Shown here piece by piece: positions 9,090 to 17,880 of a stretch of DNA of 53,817 nucleotides. The notes below the pieces were generated by a model. That model did not search any database. It was given only the letters and a program-made list of their open reading frames with translations, and was not told the origin of the DNA. The stretch lies in contig JAJZWS010000016.1 of the NCBI GenBank assembly GCA_021846565.1, forward strand, positions 1 through 53,817, written 5' to 3'. The position numbers and the translations under genes are program-made. Numbering within the stretch: position 1 is the stretch's first letter; the number at the start of each line of letters is the position of its first letter. Source of the stretch: Bacillota bacterium. GTDB taxonomy: Bacteria; Bacillota; Sulfobacillia; Sulfobacillales; JAIMBI01.

Positions 9090-9995
9090 TTACGACCCCG
9101 TGGCCAGAAACTCCGCCCAGCGTTCTTCCAGGCGGTGCCGATCCGGCGCGAGCCCCTGCTGCGACGGCACCGTGATCCTCGCGCCCGCAAGCTCTTTTAA
9201 CCCGTGCTCCAGCATGGGTCCGTCCTGAATCGCGGCAATGTCGCGGCGAACGGCGACGACCAGGTCGGAACGGATGCCCACCAGATTCTGATCAAACGCC
9301 GCGTGGTGAATCTTGCACAGCGCGAGGCCGTTGGGCACCACGGCAAGCCCGCGTGGATGCGCATCCGGCAGAATGTGCGCCGCGTCCAACAGCGTAGGCA
9401 CCCCCAGTCGGCACATGGCGCACCGGTATTGATAGGCGTTCAGCACCTGGGCCCGAAAGCGCGCCTGATGCAGGCGCGCTTTGGTCACCCGGTCCACCCA
9501 GCCCCGCTGGTCCTCGGACAGGGATTGCCCCACGGGCACGAACAGCTGCTCCTCAAATGCCAGCACAAACCGGAGGGCGCGGGGCTCCTCACCCACCACC
9601 CATACCGGGTAGATAGGCAGGTACAGCGCCGGCGCCACCCCCAAAAACCAGATCAGCGGGAGCCCCGCCTCGTGGGCCATTCGGATGGCGCGGTTGGGGG
9701 CGGCGGCGGGGTCGGTTCCCCGGTACATGTAGCGCTGCAGACCCTCCTGCCCCGGCTCGTCCGCGTACGGCGGCGTCCCGCCCGGCGGCGTGAAAGCCGT
9801 GCGCATCGACAGAGCGGCCTCCAGCTGCCGCGGCTTCATGATGCCGCCCTGTTCGTTCATGAGGGCCACCGCTTGGCCGTCGACCGAAAAACCCCGGAGC
9901 GCCTCACGACGAAAGAGGCGGGCATGGGCGGGATCCAGGGCATCCAGCCACGCCATGGCGAGCCTTCGCACCCGCCGCTCATACTCGAGATTCAC
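9090..9995 (-). CDS. HNH endonuclease, possibly a modified-DNA (type IV-like) nuclease
   Basis: 301 residues. The C-terminal third carries a complete HNH motif: YQYRCAMC (Cys192, Cys195), LLDAAHILPDAHPRG (catalytic His207), VPNGLALCKIHHAAFD (Asn222, Cys227, His230/231). The first 150 residues (YRGTDPAAAPNRAIRMAHE, PLIWFLGVAPALYLPIYPV) match my memory of a recurrent N-terminal domain seen in stand-alone bacterial HNH proteins thought to sense modified bases; this link is inference. No methyltransferase partner is adjacent, which fits a type IV-style single-gene restriction enzyme. It ends upstream of the glycosyltransferase operon on the same strand. Confidence 0.82.
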   Translation of the reverse strand: MNLEYERRVRRLAMAWLDALDPAHARLFRREALRGFSVDGQAVALMNEQGGIMKPRQLEAALSMRTAFTPPGGTPPYADEPGQEGLQRYMYRGTDPAAAPNRAIRMAHEAGLPLIWFLGVAPALYLPIYPVWVVGEEPRALRFVLAFEEQLFVPVGQSLSEDQRGWVDRVTKARLHQARFRAQVLNAYQYRCAMCRLGVPTLLDAAHILPDAHPRGLAVVPNGLALCKIHHAAFDQNLVGIRSDLVVAVRRDIAAIQDGPMLEHGLKELAGARITVPSQQGLAPDRHRLEERWAEFLATGS

Positions 9996-10018
9996 ACGCC
10001 CGCCCTCCGCTCAGGCAC

Positions 10019-11842
10019 CTACGCGGACCGCAGCCGATTCATGGCCTCGGTGGTACGGCGGAGCCGCTCCGACACCACCCGCGCCAAGTCCAGCAGCACC
10101 GTCTGCGCCAACGCCGGTTCGTGCGCCGAGAGGCTTTGGAATCCCTCCCACGTGAGCTCCCGCACCCGACACGCCGTCCCGGCCCGAATCGAGGCGGACC
10201 GTGGCAGCCCGTCCAAAAACGCCTGCTCGCCAAACACCGAGCCGGCCACCATCTGCGTCAGCCGCTCTGCGTGGCCGTCCGCCGACGACACCAGCACATC
10301 CAGCTCGCCCGCCTCCAGCAGGTACACGGTCCGCTCCGCTGCCCCAGCCTCCACCAGCATGGCGCCGGCCGCCACCTCGCGCGTCGAGCCGTAGCTCCAC
10401 ACCCGATCCCCTTCGGACGGCCTGAGCGCCTCCAGGAACACGATGGGCGTGGTGTTGACCGGCACCCCAAAGATGGCCGTCTCGGACACGCGGGCAATGG
10501 GGAGAATCGCTCCACCGCCCTGGAACATGGGCACCGCGGCCAGCTCGGCGGCGCTGACCGCCGGCTCCTCGAAGCCCGGCGCCCGCACCCGCACGTCGGG
10601 CTTGGCCAGCTGACGCTGGCGCAGCGCGCCGGTGCTGCCAAAAAACGCCCACGCCCCGGCCACCGACACCACGATGAGCCCGCCCCACAGCACGTCGGGT
10701 GCCCCCCGCAGCAGCGTGGGACCCAGCGTCAGGCCCAAAAACATGGCGCTGGACTGTGCCATGCCCACGACGCTGAAATAAAGGGCCTCCCGGCCGGGTA
10801 GCGGCAGCTCACCCAGCAACTGATTTAGTTGGGTGGCCCACAAGATTTCGCCCAGGCCGTAGAGAACCATGGCCGCCACCCACAGGCCGACCGAGTTGGC
10901 CACCCCCCCGAGCCCCAGCGCAGCCGCCCCCAGCACCGCCCCGGCGAGAAACACCCGCGTGGGGCGAAATCGCCCCAGATACCTTCCGACTAGCGGCTGG
11001 AAAGCCAGCACCATCACACTGTCGATGGCCAGCAGGGGACCGAGCAGCTGCGAGCCGTTGGCAAAGTGCCGCGTGAGGTCCAAGGGCATCGTGGCGTTCA
11101 GCTGAGCCTCCACCAAGATGACGGCCAGCATGGCGGTCGCCCCCAGCATAAGGGCTCGGTCGCTCGTCAAGGTTGCCATCGCGGCGCCGAACCCCTTGTC
11201 GGCACCGGACTGGCCGTCCGTATCGCGGGTGGCGTGATCTCCCCCCGCAAACCCCACATAAATCGGCACCACCTGCAGCGCCAGCACGCCGGCCACCACA
11301 AAGAGGGGGGTGGCGCTGTGGCCAGCCGCCAGCACCTCGGCGGCTACCAACAGCCCCACCATCACGCCGGCATTGGACATCCAATACAGATAGTTTTGCA
11401 TCAGGCCACGATGCTCTGGCTTAGCGTTTTGGTTGGCCAGCGCATCGATGGCATTGCGGCCCACGGGCCGCAGTGCGCCAAATACAATGAGAATCACCGC
11501 CACGGGCAGGAACGCATGCACCAGCCCCAGGGCTGCCACGGTCACGGCCGTGAGCAAACCGCCCACGGCATAAGACCGGACCAGGCCGAGCCGGTCCACG
11601 AGATAGCCGCCCACGACCCCCAAGAGCCATCCGGAGAGAAACGGCAGCCCCGCGAGCAGGCCGGCCAGCGGCAGGGAAAACCCAAGCGCCACATGAAAAT
11701 AGATGGCCAAAAACGGCATCAGCATGTAGTTGGCTAGGACACGGAGGGCGTCCACCACCAGGAGCAGCGCCAATTTCGGGTTCAGCACCTCACTCATGCG
11801 GGGTGCCACGGGGCGGGGCGCGTCCAGCGCCGGTTGACTCAC
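10019..11842 (-). CDS. MFS transporter fused to a C-terminal cyclic-nucleotide-binding-like domain
   Basis: 607 residues. The frame is open to a TTG at 11866, but GTG at 11842 has AAGGAGG correctly placed upstream and is the likely start. Residues about 1-400 form an MFS transporter with many hydrophobic segments and the cytoplasmic loop GYLVDRLGLVRS (MFS motif A-like). After a linker, about 150 residues form a cNMP-binding beta-roll: GAMLVEAGAAERTVYLLEAGELDVLV, then SVFGEQAFLDGLPRSASIRA, matching the phosphate-binding cassette (F-G-E-x-A-x-x-x-x-x-x-R-x-A-x-V), and a C-terminal helix. In cNMP receptors the Arg and Glu of this cassette contact the nucleotide, and both are present. Transport may therefore be gated by a nucleotide or other ligand. 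The substrate is unknown. Confidence 0.87.
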   Translation of the reverse strand: MSQPALDAPRPVAPRMSEVLNPKLALLLVVDALRVLANYMLMPFLAIYFHVALGFSLPLAGLLAGLPFLSGWLLGVVGGYLVDRLGLVRSYAVGGLLTAVTVAALGLVHAFLPVAVILIVFGALRPVGRNAIDALANQNAKPEHRGLMQNYLYWMSNAGVMVGLLVAAEVLAAGHSATPLFVVAGVLALQVVPIYVGFAGGDHATRDTDGQSGADKGFGAAMATLTSDRALMLGATAMLAVILVEAQLNATMPLDLTRHFANGSQLLGPLLAIDSVMVLAFQPLVGRYLGRFRPTRVFLAGAVLGAAALGLGGVANSVGLWVAAMVLYGLGEILWATQLNQLLGELPLPGREALYFSVVGMAQSSAMFLGLTLGPTLLRGAPDVLWGGLIVVSVAGAWAFFGSTGALRQRQLAKPDVRVRAPGFEEPAVSAAELAAVPMFQGGGAILPIARVSETAIFGVPVNTTPIVFLEALRPSEGDRVWSYGSTREVAAGAMLVEAGAAERTVYLLEAGELDVLVSSADGHAERLTQMVAGSVFGEQAFLDGLPRSASIRAGTACRVRELTWEGFQSLSAHEPALAQTVLLDLARVVSERLRRTTEAMNRLRSA

Positions 11843-12039
11843 GAACGGTTGCCTCCTTGGCAGCAAGTAAACTTGTCCACCCCGAAGAAATCACCAGGTC
11901 ATTCGGCGCGCGCGGGCAAAACTCCTGCAGGTGTCGCGATGGCTCGCCACGCCGAGGCGCCGCGCTCCCGTCGACCACCCCTCATAGGTTCCCAGACGCG
12001 CCCCCCACATCGCGGGACGAAGCCGAGCCCCGGGTCCAA

Positions 12040-13236
12040 TCAGGACTGCGGAGCGCGAGGATACGGCGCACTTCCGGCCCATGCGCGCCGGTCGTGAAGC
12101 ACAAAGACTAAGATAGCCGCGACGTAAACGCCCGCCATGGCCAGATACAAGCGTGCAGGCGCACTGGCCACGAACAGCAGGCCCCCGGCCAGCGGGCCGA
12201 ACGCCCGCCCGATGGCACCCGCGCCCGCGATGACGCCCTGGTACAGTCCGCGGCGGCCTGGCGGCGCCAGCCGGTCCGCGGCGGCCGGCACGCCGGGCCA
12301 CACCAGCATCTCCCCCAAGGTGGCCAGGCCCATGGCCCCCACGTAGGCCGCGTACTGGTGGACGACCGCCAGACCCAGGTAGGCCGTCAGGAAGCCCGCA
12401 TTGCCCAGCAGGATCTGCCGCTTCACGGAGGGAACCTGCCGCGTCACCCACGAGATGAGGGGCTGGCCCAGCAGGACGAGGCCTCCGTTGACGGTCCACA
12501 AGAGACTGTAGAGCGGCAGGGGGAATCCTTCGGCGTGCATGAAATTGGGGGCGGTGGTCTGCCACTGCACGTAGGCCATCCAGTCCAGAGCCAGGCCGCC
12601 GGCCAGCATCAGGGTGGGGACACCCAGTGTGCCGCGGGCCCGCGGCGCCGACGGCGCGCGCGTTCTGGTCGGCTTCGTCTCCCACGCGGGTCCGCGGTAC
12701 ACCAGGAGAATGATGACGGCGAAGGCGCCGACCAACACGGCCGCAGCCAAAAACGTCCAGCGAAACCCCAGTGTCGCCACCAGGCCCCCCAGGAGCGATC
12801 CGAGTGCCACGCCAACGTTCTGGGCGACATAAATGGCATTGAACGCCCGACGGCCGCCTGCCGGCCACAAATGGGCCGCCAAGGCGTTGAGGCAGGGAAA
12901 CACGACCCCGACCGCCAGGGACGCCCCCGCAGTGGCGACGGCGTAAACGCCAAACGCATGATCCATGAGCAACGCGGCAAAGAGCGCCGTCGCCATTAGG
13001 GCGCTGACCAGCAGCGGGCCCCGAGCGCCATACCGGTCATAGAGGGATCCCCCCCAGACGGATCCCGCGAGCCCGGCGACCGACTGGACCATCAGCACCG
13101 TGCCCACGATGGGCATGGGTTCGGCCAGCACCTGATGGAGGTAGATCGCGGTCAGCGGCCACAGAAAGGCGAATCCCAGACTGTTCAGCACGACGCCGGC
13201 AATGAGCCACCAGAGCGTGCGGGGCAGCTTGTCCAT
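12040..13236 (-). CDS. MFS transporter
   Basis: 398-residue major facilitator protein. ATG at 13236 (MDKLPRTLWWLIAGVV) is chosen because the first transmembrane helix follows at once. No clear ribosome binding site precedes it; a TATCAT box 8 bases upstream raises the possibility of a leaderless mRNA. About twelve hydrophobic segments are seen, with the MFS loop GSLYDRYGARGP after helix 2 and an equivalent loop in the second half. The C-terminal tail is Arg/Pro rich. Drug efflux or solute export is most likely, but the substrate cannot be told. It is the middle of three consecutive MFS genes on this strand, with no overlaps between them. Confidence 0.85.
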   Translation of the reverse strand: MDKLPRTLWWLIAGVVLNSLGFAFLWPLTAIYLHQVLAEPMPIVGTVLMVQSVAGLAGSVWGGSLYDRYGARGPLLVSALMATALFAALLMDHAFGVYAVATAGASLAVGVVFPCLNALAAHLWPAGGRRAFNAIYVAQNVGVALGSLLGGLVATLGFRWTFLAAAVLVGAFAVIILLVYRGPAWETKPTRTRAPSAPRARGTLGVPTLMLAGGLALDWMAYVQWQTTAPNFMHAEGFPLPLYSLLWTVNGGLVLLGQPLISWVTRQVPSVKRQILLGNAGFLTAYLGLAVVHQYAAYVGAMGLATLGEMLVWPGVPAAADRLAPPGRRGLYQGVIAGAGAIGRAFGPLAGGLLFVASAPARLYLAMAGVYVAAILVFVLHDRRAWAGSAPYPRAPQS

Positions 13237-13406
13237 AATCGCATGATAACCGGTGTGGGCGCCAACCGGGGCGCCCGCGGCCAGGCCACCGGGCCACGGG
13301 AATGCACCCCCACGGCTCGGCATCCCCTGCGGCAGGATCCGCCTTCAGAACGAGGCGGTCTTTCCACCCCCGCGGTTTCACACGGTGGCGGGCGGCCGCA
13401 TCCTGC

Positions 13407-13438
13407 GTGGAGAGGGAGCCGAAAGGCTGCCTCTCCAC
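13407..13438. terminator. Strong hairpin, likely transcription terminator
   Basis: GTGGAGAGG and CCTCTCCAC pair perfectly. Inside them a G/G mismatch and AGCC/GGCT close a GAAA tetraloop. It lies just downstream of the MFS gene ending at 13471 (minus strand). There is no T-run, so intrinsic termination may be weak; a processing or mRNA-stabilising role is an alternative. Confidence 0.5.
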
Positions 13439-13470
13439 ACACCCCCTATGCCAACGCACCGCTGGAACAG

Positions 13471-14718
13471 CTACCGGGGAGTCGCCACCTCCGTAGGCGC
13501 CAGAACAACGTTGCTCTCCGTGACGGCCCGCGTCGCGAACGTCAGCAGCAGGGACAAGACGCTGGCGAGCCCCATGGTCACAAGCCCCGCCGTCACGAAG
13601 CCATGCGACAGCAGGGCGGCAAAAATCGGGCCACCCAGCAGCGCCCCCACGTTGAAGGCCAGAAACAGCCAGCCCGTGACGGTTCCCGCCAAGTTGTCAT
13701 CCACCGAGTCCTGTCCCAACGTACACACCAGATCCACATAGATGCCCCACCCAGCGCCGAACGCAAAGGTAAACACCGTGAGTGCCGCAATGCTCGGGGC
13801 GAACAGGAAGATGCCGAGGCTGCCGGCCGCAATGAGAAAGGCGGCCAAGCTCACAATGTTCTTGCGCCCAACCTTGTCGGCCAGATACCCGATGGGAAAC
13901 GCGCAGATGAGTCCGCCCAACCCCCCCATCGACGCAATCGTGGCGGCCTGGGCAGGCGGCAGCGAGAGCCCTTTCAGGAGAAAGTCCGAGTAATACCCCA
14001 GGTACCCGAACAGCACGATGCCGAAAAGAAAGATGGACCCCGAGAGCACAAACACGTTGCGGTTGAAGATGCCGCCAAAGCGCACGGTCCGCTTCTCGGT
14101 CTCCTTGTAGGTTTTCGGGATCACCAGGTAAAACACGACCATGACCAGCAGCGAGAAAATCCCGGACAGGACGAAGGGCGTCACGTAGTGCGGAAGAAAC
14201 GGCGTGATAAGATACGGGCTCACGAACAGGCCGCCTCCGAAAAACACGGCAAAGGCGGACACCGCCCGCCCCCGCGTTTCCCAGAAGATGTCGCCCAGCA
14301 GCGCCACGATCGCGGGCTGAAAGATTCCGATGCCCACGCCCACCATGAAGCGGGTGACAAAAAGCCACAGCGGACTCGCGGCCACCCCGGTCATCACCGT
14401 AAAAATGGCGAAGATGGCCACTGATAGCAACACGGTGTTCTTCACCGAGAAGGCATCAAACAAGTATCCCCCCACCAGGCTGAAGATGGCGATCCCGAGC
14501 GCAAACCCGGTGGCCACCGTACCCAAAAACGCCGCGCTGGCATGCACGTTGTGCACGATGAACGGCGACCCGAAGAAGTATAGATTGCTGTCGAATCCCT
14601 CCAGAAACGCTGGCAGCGCCGCCACCAGCACAATGAGGAGCAGCAGTCCCCGGCTCTTGCCCGCCATGGCACGCACCGTCACGGTTCCCGCGCCCCGGGC
14701 TCTGTCATCAGTCGACAC
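13471..14718 (-). CDS. MFS transporter, sugar/aromatic-acid porter-like
   Basis: About 415 residues, twelve hydrophobic segments. The cytoplasmic loops GGYLFDAFSVKNTV and GYLADKVGRKNIVSL (the latter a canonical MFS motif A, G-x-x-x-D-x-x-G-R-K) place it in the MFS. Helix 4-5 reads RFMVGVGIGIFQPAIVALLGD, as in metabolite/H+ symporters. Two starts are possible: GTG at 14718, with AAGGAGG 12 bases upstream, and TTG at 14727, only 3-4 bases after it; the GTG is preferred weakly. It is transcribed divergently from the oxidoreductase at 14991, and the 270-bp space between must hold both promoters. Uptake of an organic acid or sugar processed by that dehydrogenase is plausible but unproven. Confidence 0.85.
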   Translation of the reverse strand: MSTDDRARGAGTVTVRAMAGKSRGLLLLIVLVAALPAFLEGFDSNLYFFGSPFIVHNVHASAAFLGTVATGFALGIAIFSLVGGYLFDAFSVKNTVLLSVAIFAIFTVMTGVAASPLWLFVTRFMVGVGIGIFQPAIVALLGDIFWETRGRAVSAFAVFFGGGLFVSPYLITPFLPHYVTPFVLSGIFSLLVMVVFYLVIPKTYKETEKRTVRFGGIFNRNVFVLSGSIFLFGIVLFGYLGYYSDFLLKGLSLPPAQAATIASMGGLGGLICAFPIGYLADKVGRKNIVSLAAFLIAAGSLGIFLFAPSIAALTVFTFAFGAGWGIYVDLVCTLGQDSVDDNLAGTVTGWLFLAFNVGALLGGPIFAALLSHGFVTAGLVTMGLASVLSLLLTFATRAVTESNVVLAPTEVATPR

Positions 14719-14990
14719 GTTGCCCAACTCCCTCCTTGCTTCCTTGGGACAGATGCCAAGCGGCTTGCCCCCATATAGTTTGGTTCATTTTCGTGGTTGG
14801 TCCCGGTATCTAAGGAAACTTAGTCCAGGTTGGATTCCGTTTGGCGTACCACCCCGGCGACGGTCTGTCAAGGGCATGATGAATCGCCGCTGCCCGCGGT
14901 TCCGCCGGCTTGGGTGCTCCCCGTGCTAAACTTTGGCGTCACTGCGGCACCCGCACTCAAGGGACGTGGCGCTTGTTCAAGGAGGTCCTC

Positions 14991-15962
14991 ATGATTGTCC
15001 AAGTTCGGTGGGGCATCTTAGGGACCGCCAACATCGCGCGAGCGTCGTTTCTACCCGGGGTCCGGGCTGCGGGGGGACGCACCGTCGCGGTGGCCGGTCG
15101 GGATGCCGAGCGCACCCGGGTGTACGCCCAGCAGCACGGCATCGAGCGCGTGCATACCGGATACGAGGCACTCCTGGACGATCCCCTGGTTGACGCGGTG
15201 TACGTACCGTTACCCAACGCACTGCATCTGCCCTGGGTGCTGCGGGCGTTGGAGGCGGGCAAGCCGGTGCTGTGTGAGAAGCCCTTAGGCCTCACCGCCG
15301 CCGAAGTGGACACTATGATCGACGCCTCACGGAAGACCGGGGTCCCCCTCTGGGAAGCGTTCGTGTTTATGTTTCGACCGCACTTCGCGCAGATCCAAGC
15401 GTGGATCGCCGAAGGCGCCATCGGCACGCTGCAGGAGGTGGACTCGCGCTTTCGCTTTGCCCTCAGGTCGCGCGACAACATTCGTTTTCGGCCGGAGCTG
15501 GGTGGCGGAGCGTTGTATGACGTGGGCTGCTACCCAGTGCACCTGGCGACCCAGCTGTTTGGCGGCCCCGGCCTCCAGACCGCGGTCCTGGCAGACTGGG
15601 ATGCGACCGGCGTGGACGCCACGACGGCAGGGGTGGTGGCGTTTAAGACCGGCCACCTGCTGTTTGGCGCCAGCCTGGCCTCGGGGCGCGACACCTTCAC
15701 TCGCCTCGTGGGCAGCACAGGGGCCATCACCGCGTCCAATCCATTTCATCCCATCGACCGTGACACGTTGACCCTGTACCAAGGCGGCCGCGTCACGACC
15801 GTCCCGGCGGGTGACGGGACACCGTCGTTCACCGCCCAGATCGCGCATATCCAGCGGGCGATCCGCGGCGAGGAGGCGGCCCGTGGCACCGCGGCCACCA
15901 CGTCCCGAGCGACGGCCGCCACCCTGGACTTGATTCGTAAGACGGCGGCGCGGGAATCGTGA
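14991..15962 (+). CDS. Gfo/Idh/MocA family NAD(P)-dependent oxidoreductase
   Basis: 323 residues. The ATG at 14991 has AAGGAGG five bases upstream and is clearly the start. The N-terminal Rossmann fold opens VRWGILGTANIARASFLPG; the family's conserved E-K-P appears in KPVLCEKPLGLTAAEVD. The C-terminal alpha/beta domain starts VFMFRPHFAQIQAWI and includes GGGALYDVGCYPVHLA, where D and H are the usual proton-relay and substrate-binding positions. Members oxidise or reduce sugar or inositol derivatives or trans-dihydrodiols. The short form and GALYDVGCYP resemble dehydrogenases of the D-xylose/trans-dihydrodiol type. It is divergent from the MFS gene at 13471. Confidence 0.9.
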   Translation: MIVQVRWGILGTANIARASFLPGVRAAGGRTVAVAGRDAERTRVYAQQHGIERVHTGYEALLDDPLVDAVYVPLPNALHLPWVLRALEAGKPVLCEKPLGLTAAEVDTMIDASRKTGVPLWEAFVFMFRPHFAQIQAWIAEGAIGTLQEVDSRFRFALRSRDNIRFRPELGGGALYDVGCYPVHLATQLFGGPGLQTAVLADWDATGVDATTAGVVAFKTGHLLFGASLASGRDTFTRLVGSTGAITASNPFHPIDRDTLTLYQGGRVTTVPAGDGTPSFTAQIAHIQRAIRGEEAARGTAATTSRATAATLDLIRKTAARES

Positions 15963-16069
15963 CCCAGCGTCGTTGACCGCACGGGGCCCGCGTGCCATAC
16001 GGGGGGCTGACCGCGTGCAATTCGCAGCGGCTTCCCAGCCGGTGGGGGGAAGGGAGACAGGCGGCGCTC

Positions 16070-16260
16070 ATGGCCTATACATCCGAGGCCAAGGGGAGGG
16101 AGCTCACGACCGTCATCCGTGAGGCACTGAATGCCTTCGACGTCGTCGGGGCGGCGGCGGCCATTGTTCACCACGACGCCGTGCTGATATCCGACGGCTT
16201 GGGCGTGCGCGACCTCGACAGCGGCATGGCGGCCGACCAGGACACGCTTTATCAGATGGG
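16070..16260 (+). pseudogene. 5' part of a serine hydrolase (class C beta-lactamase fold) gene interrupted by a TnpB element
   Basis: From the ATG at 16070 the translation reads MAYTSEAKGRELTTVIRE, then AAAAIVHHDAVLISDGLGVRDL and DQDTLYQMG. This is the usual N-terminus of class C beta-lactamase-related hydrolases, leading up to the G-S-x-x-K active site. At that point the insertion sequence begins. The continuation SSTKTFTALSIAQLHEAG is found at 17745-17800 on the far side of the element. The gene is therefore split exactly before its catalytic serine and must be inactive. Confidence 0.75.
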
Positions 16261-16435
16261 GCGTAAAACCCCCGGATTTAGCCGTGGGGATATAAGCCCT
16301 TTGGCCCGCGAGGGCCAACATGTCCCCCCCAGCGCTGGCCAATTCGTCGCGAGAATGTGGCCCCCGGCCGGCCTCGGCATTAGAATGATGGCGGCGATCG
16401 ACCATATGTGCGCAAACAAGGGGGGGACGAGCGGC

Positions 16436-17607
16436 ATGGTCATCCGGCGCGGCTATCGGTTCCGGCTGGACCCCTCGCCCGAGGTGGACCGGCGGCTCAC
16501 CACGTTTGTGGGGCACGCCCGCTGCGTCTAGAATCAGGCGCTGGCCCTGAATCGGCGTCGCCTCGCGCAGGGGGGGCCCTTGCTGGGGTACGACGACTTG
16601 GCGGGGATGTTCCGGTTCTGGAAAGGCACCCATGAGCGCGGCTTCTTGGCCGACGCGCCGTCCCAACCGTTACAACAGCGGTTGAGGGATCTGGCCCGCG
16701 CATTCCATGAGGCTTTGACCCCACCCAGCCGCTGAAACACCTGCCCACCTTTAAGAAGCGGGGCCGCGATGACACGCTCCGGTTTCCCCAAGGCGTTGAG
16801 ATTGTCGGGAACCGCGTGCATCTGCCCAAACTTGGCTGGGTGAAGTTTTTCCAGGGCCGTCCGATTCCCGGCGTGCTCAAGAACACCACCGTCAGCCGGC
16901 ATGGCCGCCACTGGTTCGTGAGTTTTCAGACAGAACAGGTCGTGGCCGATCCCCTCCCCCAAGACCCGGCGGACTGTATCGCCGGGGACTTGGGAGTCAA
17001 ACATTTTCTGGTTCTCTCTGACGGGACGATCTACGACGCCCCCCGGGCGGCTTACGCGCACTTGCGCCAGCAGATCACCCGTGTTCAGCGGAAACTGGCG
17101 CGTCAAGTGAAGTTCTCGAAGAATTGGCAGAAGACCCAGCGGCGCCTTAATGTCCTGTACGCCCACGTGGCGGATCTCCGCCGGGACTTTGTGCAGAAAC
17201 TCAGCACCACCGTCAGCCAACACCACGCGACGGTGGCCTTAGAAAATCTGCGCATCGGTAATATGACGGCCTCGGCGAAGGGTACCGTGGAGCAACCGGG
17301 CACGCAGGGGCGTCAGAAAGCGGGGCTGAATCGCGCCATCCTGGAGATGGGCTGGGGACAATTCCTCACCGTGTTGGAGTACAAATTGGCGGCCCAGGGC
17401 GGTCAGTTGGTGTTGGTGCCGGCCGCCTATTGCTCGCAAGCCTGTCCGCAGTGTGGGTACACGGCAAAAGCCAACCGGCCGACTCGCGACCGGTTTTGTT
17501 GCCAGGCATGCGGGTACGCGAAGATGGCGGACGTGAAGGCGGCGGAGATGCTGGAAGATCGGGGGCGCCAGCGCTTGGGCGTCCCCTTGCGTCCCCATCC
17601 CGCCTGA
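16436..17607 (+). pseudogene. tnpB: TnpB RNA-guided nuclease, broken by a nonsense codon and a frameshift
   Basis: Start ATG at 16436 (MVIRRGYRFRLDPSPE). An in-frame TAG at 16529-16531 falls where homologues have the conserved Trp of V-W-N-x-A-L (here CV-stop-NQAL), so a TGG-to-TAG change is likely. The frame continues to about 16725. There a missing base before ACCCCACCCAG shifts reading into the frame that runs KHLPTFKKRGRDD ... to 17607. The RuvC-like residues are intact: Asp in AGDLGVKHF, Glu in VALENLRIG, Asp in MADVKAAEM. The zinc finger is also present (CSQACPQCGY ... CCQACGY). TnpB is an omega-RNA-guided DNA nuclease that promotes element retention; this copy is probably dead, or the lesions are sequencing errors. 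Confidence 0.85.
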
Positions 17608-17739
17608 TCGGTTTCCCCCGCCCGGGGGCACCGGGGGGCTGCCTGTGGAGGGATAGGGCGTTGGCCTCCCGATGAAGCAGGAACCGCGCCACGGCTCGGG
17701 GGAATCCCCCGGCTTCAGCCGTGGGGAGGATGTCAAGCC
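17608..17739 (+). ncRNA. Putative omega RNA / right-end structured RNA of the TnpB element
   Basis: The segment between the tnpB stop and the element's right boundary contains consecutive hairpins, including GGGGGAATCCCCC and CGGCTTCAGCCG, ending at GGATGTCAA. In IS605-group elements the 3' end of tnpB plus the right end is processed into the omega RNA, and the sequence just beyond the element acts as the guide. Here the guide would be the hydrolase sequence beginning near 17743. Assigned by position and structure only. Confidence 0.5.
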
Positions 17740-17742
17740 ATC

Positions 17743-17880
17743 GGGTCCTCCACCAAGACGTTCACCGCGCTGTCCATCGCGCAGCTGCACGAGGCGGGGT
17801 GCTGGATTGGGATACCCCCCATCATCTGATAAGCGTGGTTGGGGTGGATGACCTTGCCGCTGGCCAGGCAGCACAGGCCG
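17743..17880 (+). pseudogene. Continuation of the interrupted serine hydrolase, itself decayed
   Basis: The reading SSTKTFTALSIAQLHEAG restores the SxxK catalytic motif of class C beta-lactamase-type hydrolases. After HEAG a +1 shift is needed to continue as VLDWDTP, which resembles the family's K-L-x-L-D-x-P-V segment. Beyond about 17880 no family-like sequence (YxN or HxG motifs) is recognisable. The gene was thus frameshifted and truncated in addition to being interrupted. Confidence 0.6.

Larger units (their letters stand above)
16261..17742 (+). mobile_element. IS200/IS605-group (IS1341-type) element carrying only tnpB
   Basis: A 1.5-kb insertion whose ends are fixed by the interrupted hydrolase gene: TLYQMG on the left, SSTKTF on the right. 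The right end is a hairpin-rich sequence finishing in CCGTGGGGAGGATGTCAA, typical of IS605-group right ends. No tnpA (Y1 transposase) is present: only 175 bp separate the left end from tnpB, so it would need a transposase in trans. No target duplication is expected for this family and none is evident. The exact boundaries are uncertain by a few bases because ATSGGG-type sequence occurs on both sides. Confidence 0.75.
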
